The notes under the pieces were generated by a model. The model had not been told where the DNA came from and made no database searches. It saw nothing but the letters and a program-made list of their open reading frames with translations. A stretch of DNA of 6,877 nt from Planctomycetales bacterium (GTDB taxonomy: Bacteria > Planctomycetota > Planctomycetia > Isosphaerales > Isosphaeraceae). The position numbers and the translations under genes were made by a program. Below, one piece after another: positions 1-6,531 of the stretch. Every line of letters begins with the position of its first letter. Position 1 is the first letter of the stretch. The DNA is taken from NCBI GenBank assembly GCA_027435495.1, contig DAHZZC010000260.1, forward strand, positions 1 to 6,877. The letters are read 5' to 3'.

Positions 1-747
1 AAGCATGACAAGCATGCGGTCCCCACGTACCGGTGGTACAGGGAGCACGGCGGATGTCTCGGGATGGAGCCGATCCCCGACTGGTACACGTCGAACATCG
101 CCGAGATTCTGTGGAAGGCGTGGAGGGTGCTCAAGCCGGACGGCAGCCTATGGCTGAACATCGGGGACACCTACTTCGCCCGGTGGTCGAGCATCCGGGA
201 CAAGGGCCGGCAGGGGATGGCCGGTGCGGATCGGGAGCGCCGTCGGACACCGATGGGCGGCTACCGTCAGGAGAAGCAACTCTTGATGATCCCCGCCCGA
301 ACGGCGATCAAGATGCAGGATCGCCCGTGGATACTGCGGAACGATCTGATCTGGTACAAGCCGAACGTCCCACCCCGCCATGAGAGGGACCGACTCCCCC
401 TGACGCACGAACACTTCTTCCATTTCGTGAAGAAGCCGACAGAGGGCCGGGCCTCGTACTTCTACGATCTCGATGAAGTCGAGCAACCGGGCCACGACGT
501 GGTGAAGGTCAACGTGGTGGCCGGGACGAACGGCCACAGTGCCACCTTCCCCCAGTCCCTCATCCGTCCCCGCATCCTCAGCAGTTGTCCGAGGGGTGGA
601 ATCGTCCTTGACCCATTCTGCGGGACCGGTACGGCGTTGGTGGTGGCGGTGGAGAACGGACGCCAGGCCCTCGGCTTCGAGATCACCGAGAAGTATGCCG
701 AAGCGGCACGGAAGGCGTTGTCCCAGACTTCCCCCGCCTTGTTCTAG
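1..747 (+). CDS. Site-specific DNA methyltransferase (beta-class N4-cytosine or N6-adenine), 5' partial
   Basis: This enzyme would transfer a methyl group from S-adenosylmethionine to an exocyclic amino group of cytosine or adenine in DNA. The frame is open from base 1, so the ATG at 64 is very likely internal: residues before it (ending HGGCLGMEP) align with the usual LGLEPTPEEY stretch of this family. Numbering from base 1, RVLKPDGSLWLNIGDTY (42-58) matches motif V/VI-type sequence, NDLIWYKPN (114-122) and THEHFFHFVKK (135-145) are typical of the middle, and DPFCGTG (204-210) is the cofactor-binding motif I near the C-terminus. Motif I placed C-terminally means beta-class order. The catalytic S/DPPY motif must lie just left of the window. 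The segment between YDLDEVEQP and GHSATFP is shorter than I expect, so target recognition may be unusual. No restriction endonuclease gene is visible. It ends 142 bases from the 3' end of a convergent tRNA-Ala gene. Family is confident; target base is not decided. Confidence 0.9.
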   Translation, partial: KHDKHAVPTYRWYREHGGCLGMEPIPDWYTSNIAEILWKAWRVLKPDGSLWLNIGDTYFARWSSIRDKGRQGMAGADRERRRTPMGGYRQEKQLLMIPARTAIKMQDRPWILRNDLIWYKPNVPPRHERDRLPLTHEHFFHFVKKPTEGRASYFYDLDEVEQPGHDVVKVNVVAGTNGHSATFPQSLIRPRILSSCPRGGIVLDPFCGTGTALVVAVENGRQALGFEITEKYAEAARKALSQTSPALF

Positions 748-888
748 CGGCGTGACGGGCGGCATTCGGGAGGATCACGGGATCATCCGAGCCGGACGCT
801 TGTGATTCGGTGATCGTCACAAAACGATCGTCATCGATCGTCACAAGAACCTGTCGCTGCAAGTCCTTTCGCTTCTTCGAGTTTGGAG
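748..888. other. Intergenic stretch with short repeats between methyltransferase and tRNA-Ala
   Basis: No gene is supported here. The word GATCGTCA occurs three times (812-819, 826-833, 836-843), and the longer GATCGTCACAA twice (812-822 and 836-846). TTGTGA at 800-805 is an inverted copy of TCACAA at 817-822. Part of this symmetry is the tRNA terminator hairpin. No strong plus-strand terminator for the methyltransferase gene is seen; GGAT/ATCC around 772-788 gives only a short stem. Confidence 0.5.
821..841 (-). terminator. Probable intrinsic terminator of the tRNA-Ala gene
   Basis: On the minus strand this reads ACGATCG, loop ATGA, CGATCGT, then further T residues: a perfect 7-base-pair stem with a 4-base loop followed by a run of four T (the first in the stem). 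It lies about 48 bases past the tRNA 3' end, a sensible distance for transcript release. The T run is short and the stem has only moderate GC, so termination may be partial. On the plus strand no T run follows the hairpin, so it does not serve the methyltransferase gene in the same way. Confidence 0.5.
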
Positions 889-962
<74 letters not shown>

Positions 963-1035
963 TCTGGGTCTGGTGAACGAACGACAGATAGAAGCCTGGA
1001 AGGTCTTCCGCCGCTCTTCGCCGCGTGTCAGAACA

Positions 1036-1064
1036 ATCTTAGCGTCGGATGCCGGGCGATGCAA
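1036..1064 (-). promoter_or_regulatory. Candidate sigma-70 promoter for tRNA-Ala
   Basis: On the minus strand TTGCAT (1059-1064) and TAAGAT (1036-1041) are separated by exactly 17 bases. The -10 box matches consensus at 4 of 6 positions and the -35 at 3 of 6. Transcription would start near 1029, giving a leader of roughly 65 bases before the mature tRNA end. It sits in the gap between the macro-domain stop codon and the tRNA, where an independent tRNA promoter would be expected. The match is imperfect, and read-through from the macro-domain gene remains possible. Confidence 0.4.
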
Positions 1065-1080
1065 TCCCGAGATTTTCCAC

Positions 1081-1629
1081 TTAATCTTCGGGGTGAAAGA
1101 TCGCGTCCAGCCGCTTCACGTAGAGCTTCGCGTCGACCGCCTCGTAGCAGCAGAAGATCACCTGGCGCGGGGCCTTGTGTTCGCTCAGCCAGTGGACGAC
1201 CGTCTCCACCGCGATCCGAGACGCCTCCTCCTTGGGGTATCCATACGCACCCGTCGAAATGCACGGAAACGCGATCGCATGGACCCCGTGCTGTTCGGCC
1301 AGTCGCAGGGCCCCCTCGTAGCACGATCTTAACAGGTCCGGCTCGCCCTGGCGGCCGTCCTGGTAGATCGGCCCGACCGCGTGGACAATGTACCGTGCGG
1401 GAAGGTTGTGGCCGGCTGTCAGCCGGACCTCGCCCGTCGGACATCCGCCCAGCGCCCGGCACTCCGCCAGTAATCCCGGGCCCGCGACCCGGTGGATCGC
1501 TCCGTCCACTCCGCCTCCACCCAGCAGCGATTCGTTCGCCGCGTTCACAATCATGTCCACCTCCAGTACAGTGATGTCTCCCTTCAGGATGTCGATCCGA
1601 TCGGATAAGTCCTCTACATCAAGATTCAT
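1081..1629 (-). CDS. Macro-domain protein, probable O-acetyl-ADP-ribose deacetylase / ADP-ribosyl hydrolase (MacroD/YmdB-like)
   Basis: This 182-residue protein is a single macro domain with no signal peptide or membrane segment, so it should act in the cytosol. Proteins of this group bind ADP-ribose and remove acetyl groups from O-acetyl-ADP-ribose, and many remove mono-ADP-ribose from proteins. The visible hallmarks are GDIT (17-20), DMIVNAANESLLGGGGVDGAIH (residues about 25-46, with the catalytic-site Asn and the Asp of GGVDGAIH), the CxxGxCxTGE-type turn near 57-67, HAVGP, and CISTGAYGYP, the phosphate-binding loop. Length matches stand-alone bacterial members. The start is supported by GGGAG six bases upstream of the ATG. 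It lies 39 bases downstream of the family 9 hydrolase gene on the same strand, so co-transcription is likely, though a functional link is not obvious. No DarT-like toxin gene is adjacent, so an antitoxin role has no support here. Confidence 0.93.
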   Translation of the reverse strand: MNLDVEDLSDRIDILKGDITVLEVDMIVNAANESLLGGGGVDGAIHRVAGPGLLAECRALGGCPTGEVRLTAGHNLPARYIVHAVGPIYQDGRQGEPDLLRSCYEGALRLAEQHGVHAIAFPCISTGAYGYPKEEASRIAVETVVHWLSEHKAPRQVIFCCYEAVDAKLYVKRLDAIFHPED

Positions 1630-1668
1630 CGCATGCTCCCTTCACTTGAGGCGGATCTCGGGACGAAC

Positions 1669-3342
1669 TCAAGGTGGGCCAGGGTCGGCATCGAGCGCGG
1701 CGGCCATCGCGTAGATCAGGGCCGCGTTCCAGTTGATCGCGATCTCGTTGGTTCGGTAATCACCCTGGTCGTCGCGCCAGCTTGAGGCCGTCGGGTGCGG
1801 GCCGCCGACCAGGTAGCCCGGCCAGGGCGCCGGCACCCGGTCGCCCCCCGATCGCCGGTCGTGCGGGTGCATCGGCGGCCGGTCGCCCAGGCCAGTCACA
1901 AACGATCGACCGTAGACATTTCGACCCAGAAGATGATTCAACGCGTCGAGCGCCGTTTCGAGGTAATCCTGCCTCGGCTCGACCCGGTACGCCGCCCGCA
2001 GGATCATCGTCTGGCGGGCGACCGAGCCGTTACAGCCCCAGTAATAGCGACGCCCGAGGGGGCGCCGGTATCCGCCCTCGCCGGCCGCCGCGACGATCGA
2101 ATCGGCCGTGGTGACCAGGTTTCGCTTCAGGTTCGTCAACAGTTTCGGATCGCGTTCGGGCCGCTTTGAGAAAAGGTAGGTCAGCAGGCCGAGGTTACGG
2201 ACCTCGGACCAGTCGAAATCGACGTCGACCCGGGCGTCGGCGGTCGCGATTCGGTGCTCGAGGTCGCGCAGTATCGCGGCGTCGCCGGTCGTCTCCCAGA
2301 GCTCAGCCGCGGCCCAGAGTCGATCGTCGGGGTCGGCTGTCTGGTATCCGCCGGTCCGGAAGCCCTTCAGGTCGGGTCGGTGGTCGTTCGGATGGGCTTC
2401 GAGAAACGCCCAGGCCCTGCGCGCCGAGGCGAGGCATCGGTCGGCAAATGCCGGGTCGTTCGGACGGAGGTTTCGCGAGGCCTGCGCCAGGATCGCGGCG
2501 AGGTCCGCCGTCGCCGCGGTCCCCCAGGACGTGAAGAATCTGGGCGTCTTCTCGTCCTCGGGCGGGACGAAGGCGCCGAATTGACGGGTGGTCAGCTTGT
2601 GATACGCCGATCCGTCGGCTGCCTGCATCTTGAGGAGCCATTCGACCTCCCATCGCAGCTCGTCGAGGAGGTCGGGGGTCGCGTTGGACGACTCGGGGAT
2701 ATCGAGCCGGATCGTCCGGAGGGAGGGGCCGAAGTCTTCCCAGGCGCGGAGCATCGAACCGACCGTGATCCCGGCGTTGACGGTGTACTTGTTGTAATCG
2801 CCGGCATCGTGCCAGCCGCCGACACCGTCCCTGCGCTCGTGTCGGCCCTCCACAACATCGAGCCAGCCGTCTTCGAGGTGGCAGGCGGCGTGCTCGAAGA
2901 CGTCGCCTGAGTGCTCGCCGCGAACGGCGGTTCCGCATCGCCAGAGAAACATCCCACGCGTCACCAGGACGAACGGCGCCCGGTAGACGTCGGCCGCGAT
3001 CCGAAACGGCGCCGAGTCTCCGACGCCCTCGACGCGGAGCCGGTACGTTCCCGGTTGTTGGAGCGCGGAGAAGTCGGCGATATGGACCCGTTCGCCTGTA
3101 TCGATGTCGTCGATCGGTCCGGTGATTTGTCCTTCGAAGGCCTTGGAATGGTCGATGGCGTGGATGACCTGGAACGTCCGGCAGGCGGCGGCGATGGTGG
3201 CCTGCTTCGGGTGGCCGGGAAGGTAGCCGACGGTGTTCAGCCGGATCTTCGAGGTCTTCTCGGCCGCGGTCGCGGTCGCCGTTGCCGCGAGGAGGAGCAG
3301 GAGGACCGCCGCGCGGGGACCGGATCGAGTCGTCCACATCAT
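1669..3342 (-). CDS. Secreted glycoside hydrolase family 9 protein (cellulase/endoglucanase type) with N-terminal Ig-like domain
   Basis: Family 9 enzymes cleave beta-1,4 glucan bonds with inversion; some act on short oligosaccharides or on glucosamine-containing substrates, so the exact substrate is open. The 557 residues start with a basic n-region and a Leu/Ala-rich core (11-27, likely cut after ATA), indicating export. Residues about 32-116 form the CelD_N-type Ig-like domain (IRLNTVGYLPGHPK, QQPGTYRL). The catalytic domain runs from about 120 to 552. WHDAGDYNKYT (177-187) holds the paired aspartates D179 and D182 that activate water. SFVTGLGDRPPMHPHDR (480-496) is the family signature with His494 and Arg496. 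DYRTNEIAINWNA (528-540) carries the general acid E533. All key residues are present, so the enzyme should be active. There is no cellulose-binding module or dockerin. GAGG lies six bases upstream of the first of two adjacent ATG codons. It diverges from the cytochrome/DUF1549 gene and precedes the macro-domain gene. Confidence 0.93.
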   Translation of the reverse strand: MMWTTRSGPRAAVLLLLLAATATATAAEKTSKIRLNTVGYLPGHPKQATIAAACRTFQVIHAIDHSKAFEGQITGPIDDIDTGERVHIADFSALQQPGTYRLRVEGVGDSAPFRIAADVYRAPFVLVTRGMFLWRCGTAVRGEHSGDVFEHAACHLEDGWLDVVEGRHERRDGVGGWHDAGDYNKYTVNAGITVGSMLRAWEDFGPSLRTIRLDIPESSNATPDLLDELRWEVEWLLKMQAADGSAYHKLTTRQFGAFVPPEDEKTPRFFTSWGTAATADLAAILAQASRNLRPNDPAFADRCLASARRAWAFLEAHPNDHRPDLKGFRTGGYQTADPDDRLWAAAELWETTGDAAILRDLEHRIATADARVDVDFDWSEVRNLGLLTYLFSKRPERDPKLLTNLKRNLVTTADSIVAAAGEGGYRRPLGRRYYWGCNGSVARQTMILRAAYRVEPRQDYLETALDALNHLLGRNVYGRSFVTGLGDRPPMHPHDRRSGGDRVPAPWPGYLVGGPHPTASSWRDDQGDYRTNEIAINWNAALIYAMAAALDADPGPP

Positions 3343-3360
3343 GGTTCGCCTCGTCGTCTG

Positions 3361-3379
3361 GTGGCGTCTGGGTGGCGTC
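3361..3379. repeat. Short tandem repeat in the divergent promoter region
   Basis: GTGGCGTC occurs at 3361-3368 and again at 3372-3379, an 11-base period, about one helical turn. It lies in the probable leader of the family 9 hydrolase gene. Paired sites on one DNA face could bind a regulator, but two copies of an 8-base word in GC-rich DNA may be chance. Confidence 0.3.
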
Positions 3380-3397
3380 GAACGGGAGAAGAACCGT

Positions 3398-3427
3398 ATT
3401 GGACCTGTCGGCGGCCGTCGATGTCCA
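3398..3427 (-). promoter_or_regulatory. Weak candidate promoter for the family 9 hydrolase gene
   Basis: On the minus strand TGGACA (3422-3427, 5 of 6 matches to the -35 consensus) is followed after 18 bases by TCCAAT (3398-3403, 4 of 6 to the -10 consensus). The implied leader is about 50 bases. This is the best pair I could find in the divergent region for this direction, but in GC-rich DNA such matches are weak evidence. Confidence 0.25.
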
Positions 3428-3453
3428 GGGGGCTGCGGCGGTCTTCCGGACGC

Positions 3454-3483
3454 TTGACGCTGCCTTCCCGATGCCCTTACCTT
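3454..3483 (+). promoter_or_regulatory. Candidate promoter for the cytochrome/DUF1549/DUF1553 gene
   Basis: TTGACG (3454-3459, 5 of 6 to the -35 consensus) is followed after 18 bases by TACCTT (3478-3483, 3 of 6 to the -10 consensus). Transcription would start near 3490, leaving about 40 bases before the ATG at 3530. The -35 box is good, the -10 box is weak. Confidence 0.4.
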
Positions 3484-3529
3484 GCAAGAGAACGATTCCT
3501 TGGGATGATCGGGGCTGGGGAGAAGCGAG

Positions 3530-6523
3530 ATGGGCCGGACGAGGTGCCTCGGGCTCTGGGCGGGGCTCTTGCTCGCGATCGCTCCCTCCAGGATCGCGAC
3601 CGCCGGCGAGCCCGACCGCGATTTCCGCGAGCGGGTGGCGCCGATCCTCGAGCGCCGTTGCCTGCGATGCCACGGGAGCGAGACCGCCAGGGGCGGGCTC
3701 TCGCTGGCCTCGCGCGAGTCCGCGCTCCGGGGCGGAGAGAACGGACCGGCGATCGTCCCGGGCCAGCCGGCCGAGAGCCTGCTCGTCGAGATGATTTCGG
3801 GCGATTCGCCCGAGATGCCGCAAAAGGAGAAGCCCCTGACGGTCGCTCAGGTGGAGGGCCTCCGGCGATGGGTCGAGCAGGGGGCGCACTGGCCGGCGGG
3901 TCTCGTGCTGAAGGACCGGCGATTCGAGGGCCAATCGTGGTGGTCGTTTCGACCGCTCGCCCGGCCGATGGTGCCGCAGGTCCGCGATCGGGGATGGGTC
4001 CGAACGCCGATCGACGCCTTCCTCCTCGCCCGGCTCGAAGCGGAAAAATGGCACCCCAGCCCCGAGGCCGATCGGCGGACTCTGATCCGGCGCCTCACCC
4101 TCGACCTGCACGGCCTGCCGCCGACGCCCGACCAGATCGCCCGATTTCTCAACGATCCAACGCCCGATGCCCATGAGCGCCTGGTTGACCGATTACTCGC
4201 CTCGCCCCGATACGGCGAGCGATGGGGCCGACACTGGCTCGACATCGCCCATTACGGCGACACTCATGGATACGATAAGGACAAGCGCCGCGATCATGCC
4301 TGGCCGTATCGCGATTACGTGATCCGGGCGCTGAACGAGGATATCCCGTACGCCCGGTTCGTCCGCGAGCAAATCGCCGGCGACGTGATCGAGCCCGGCG
4401 AGCCGCGCGGAGTGATCGCCGCCGGGTTCGTCGCCGCGGGACCATGGGACTTCGTCGGTCATGCCGAGCTGGCGGAGGGGACCATCGAGAAGGCCAAAAC
4501 GCGGCTGCTCGACCGCGACGACATGGTCTCCAGTACGATGTCGACGTTCATCAGCCTGACGGTCCACTGCGCCCGGTGCCACGACCACAAGTTTGACCCG
4601 ATCCCCCAGCGCGATTATTACCGGCTCCAGGCGGTCTTTGCCGGGGTCGAGCGTGGCGACCGCCTCTACGAGACGCGCGAGACCGATCGCCGACGCGCGG
4701 AACTGGCCGAGGCCCGCCGCGCGGCCGTCGATCGGCTTCGGGAGATCGACCACCGGATCGCCGAGGCGGCCGGTCCGGAACGGGCCCGGCTCGACGCCGA
4801 GATGGCCTCGGCCCGACGCGAGCTGGCCGCCTTGCCTCCGGGGAAAGCGGGAGCGCCGAGCGACGGTAATGGTTATCACTCGTCGATCCATCCGACGCCC
4901 GAGGCGACGGCCTGGGTCCAGTTGGACCTGAGCCGGCCGGTCACGATCGATGAGATCCGGCTGATCCCGGCGCGGCCGGTCGACTTCCCCGATACGCCCG
5001 GCTTCGGCTTCCCTCGGCGGTTTCGCGTGGAGGTCTCCGACGATCCGACCTTCCCGCCGGGGCGGACCTCGATCGTCGCCGAGGAGGAGCGGCCCGACGA
5101 CGAGCCGGGCGAGGATCGGCCGTACGTCGTCCGCGCGGGCGGGCGGCCGGCGCGTTATGTTCGGGTGACGGCCACCCGGCTCTGGAAACGGCTGGACGAC
5201 TACGTCTTCGCTCTCGCCGAGCTGGAGGTCATTTCGGGCGGGCGCAACCGGGCGCGAGGGGTGCCGGTCGCCGCGCTCGACTCGATCGAGCTGGGCCGCT
5301 GGGGCCGCTCCCGATTGGTCGACGGCTTCGACAGCCGACACGTCCGGCCGGCCCTCGACGACCCTTCGGAGCTGCGTCGCCTGGCCCTGCTCGCGGCGAT
5401 CCAGGAGCGGGGCCGGCTCCGCCGTCAACTCACGGAACGGTCGATCGATCGCTCCCTGAAAACCGCCCGCGAGGCCGCCCGTACCGAGATCGCCCGGATC
5501 GATCGCGAGGAAAAAGCGATCGGACCGGGCGAGCGGGTCTACTCGGTCCTCCCACGTTCGCCGAGGACGATCGCCGTCCTGCACCGCGGCGAGGTCGAGC
5601 AGCCGGGCGAGGTCGTCGGGCCGGGCTCGCTCGCCTGTGTCCCGGGACTGGATTCCGCGTTCGCCGCGACGGAAGACGAGGGCGCCCGACGCGCCGCTCT
5701 CGCCGACTGGATCGTGAATCCGGCCAACATGCTGACCTGGCGATCGATCGCGAATCGGGTCTGGCAGTACCACTTCGGCCGGGGACTCGTCGAGACGCCC
5801 AACGACTTCGGCCGCAACGGTGCCACGCCGACCCACCCCGAGCTACTCGACTGGCTGGCCGTCGAACTGCGCGACGGCGGGACGCTCAAGGCGCTTCATC
5901 GCCGGATCGTGACCAGTTCGGTGTACCGTCAATCCTCGAGCGACAACGCCGAATTCGCCCGCCGAGACGCCGATAACCGCCTGCTCTGGCGGATGAATCG
6001 CCGTCGGCTCGACGCCGAGGAGCTGCGCGACGGCGTCCTGCTCGTCAGCGGCGACCTCGACCCGAGGATGGGCGGACCCGGTTACGAACCGTTTTTCTTC
6101 AAGGATGATCACTCGCCGATCTACGATCACACCGCGCCCGGGGTGCTCGACCATCCCGGAACGCACCGCCGGGCCGTCTATCGATTCATCGTCCGGAGCG
6201 TCCCCGACCCGTTCCTCGAATGCCTCGACGGCGCCGACCCGAACCAGAACACGCCCGTCCGCTCGACCACGATCACGGCGCTCCAGGCACTCGCGATGCT
6301 CAACGACGCCTTCGTGATCCGCGAGTCTCGCGTGCTGGCGCGTCGTCTGGAGGCCGAGATCCACGAACCCGCCGATCGGATCGCCTCGGCGTTCGAGCGA
6401 GCGATGGGCCGGCCGTCGCGCCCGGATGAGTTTCGCGTGCTATCCGGCTACGTTCAAGCGCACGGCCTGGCGAACGCCTGTCGATTGCTCTTCAATGCGA
6501 ATGAATTTCTGTTCGTCGATTGA
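3530..6523 (+). CDS. Exported PSCyt1-DUF1549-DUF1553 protein with coiled coil and discoidin-like insert
   Basis: The 997-residue protein belongs to a large planctomycete family whose biochemical function is not established. A signal peptide (1-25, likely cut after ATA) precedes a planctomycete cytochrome C domain (about 30-122) with heme motif CLRCH (44-48) and Met96 as possible axial ligand. DUF1549 follows (about 157-375), with YGERWGRHWLDIAHY, the PYRDYVI and EQIAGD blocks, and a second CxxCH (CARCH, 347-351) leading into DHKFDPIPQRDYY. A charged coiled coil (about 380-437) and a beta-rich F5/8 type C-like segment (about 447-569: WVQLDLSRPVTIDEIRLIP, YVRVTATRLW, FALAELEV) come next. DUF1553 (about 715-990) has the LADWIVNPAN and NRVWQYHFGRGLVETPNDFG blocks, RRLDAEELRD, and the typical end NANEFLFVD. 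GGGGAG lies seven bases before the ATG. The DUF1501 gene starts eight bases after the stop, so the two are one operon. The insert suggests sugar or surface binding by inference. Confidence 0.95.
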   Translation: MGRTRCLGLWAGLLLAIAPSRIATAGEPDRDFRERVAPILERRCLRCHGSETARGGLSLASRESALRGGENGPAIVPGQPAESLLVEMISGDSPEMPQKEKPLTVAQVEGLRRWVEQGAHWPAGLVLKDRRFEGQSWWSFRPLARPMVPQVRDRGWVRTPIDAFLLARLEAEKWHPSPEADRRTLIRRLTLDLHGLPPTPDQIARFLNDPTPDAHERLVDRLLASPRYGERWGRHWLDIAHYGDTHGYDKDKRRDHAWPYRDYVIRALNEDIPYARFVREQIAGDVIEPGEPRGVIAAGFVAAGPWDFVGHAELAEGTIEKAKTRLLDRDDMVSSTMSTFISLTVHCARCHDHKFDPIPQRDYYRLQAVFAGVERGDRLYETRETDRRRAELAEARRAAVDRLREIDHRIAEAAGPERARLDAEMASARRELAALPPGKAGAPSDGNGYHSSIHPTPEATAWVQLDLSRPVTIDEIRLIPARPVDFPDTPGFGFPRRFRVEVSDDPTFPPGRTSIVAEEERPDDEPGEDRPYVVRAGGRPARYVRVTATRLWKRLDDYVFALAELEVISGGRNRARGVPVAALDSIELGRWGRSRLVDGFDSRHVRPALDDPSELRRLALLAAIQERGRLRRQLTERSIDRSLKTAREAARTEIARIDREEKAIGPGERVYSVLPRSPRTIAVLHRGEVEQPGEVVGPGSLACVPGLDSAFAATEDEGARRAALADWIVNPANMLTWRSIANRVWQYHFGRGLVETPNDFGRNGATPTHPELLDWLAVELRDGGTLKALHRRIVTSSVYRQSSSDNAEFARRDADNRLLWRMNRRRLDAEELRDGVLLVSGDLDPRMGGPGYEPFFFKDDHSPIYDHTAPGVLDHPGTHRRAVYRFIVRSVPDPFLECLDGADPNQNTPVRSTTITALQALAMLNDAFVIRESRVLARRLEAEIHEPADRIASAFERAMGRPSRPDEFRVLSGYVQAHGLANACRLLFNANEFLFVD

Positions 6524-6525
6524 GG
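6522..6525 (+). promoter_or_regulatory. Shine-Dalgarno of the DUF1501 gene overlapping the upstream stop codon
   Basis: GAGG shares its first two bases with the TGA stop of the preceding gene and sits six bases before the ATG at 6532. Ribosomes ending the first gene finish on the binding site for the second, which favours coupled translation of the two exported proteins and decides this start. Confidence 0.6.
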
Positions 6526-6531
6526 CTGATC

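Noticed and set aside
64..66. ATG at 64 as the true start of the methyltransferase
   Set aside because: The frame is open to base 1, and residues upstream continue the family alignment; a start here would leave out the catalytic PPY motif.
1271..1278. GCGATCGC as a true HIP1 element
   Set aside because: The full octamer appears only a couple of times; the common word is the inner CGATCG with variable flanks.
1081..1629. Macro-domain protein as a DarG-type antitoxin
   Set aside because: No DarT-like ADP-ribosyltransferase is next to it, and the sequence is a short stand-alone MacroD/YmdB-like domain.
2303..4174. 623-residue open frame on the minus strand crossing the family 9 gene, the divergent region and the start of the cytochrome gene
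   Set aside because: Its product is dominated by Arg, Pro and Gly with no recognisable motif, it crosses two well-supported genes and their promoter region, and long false frames are common at this GC content.
2911..4176. 421-residue plus-strand frame over the family 9 gene and the divergent region
   Set aside because: Low-complexity Arg/Gly/Pro product with no motif; it overlaps the signal peptide end of the hydrolase and the start of the cytochrome gene in other frames.
4193..5836. 547-residue open frame antisense to the DUF1549/DUF1553 gene
   Set aside because: It mirrors the codon pattern of the real gene, shows no family motif, and the plus-strand protein matches known domains over the whole span.
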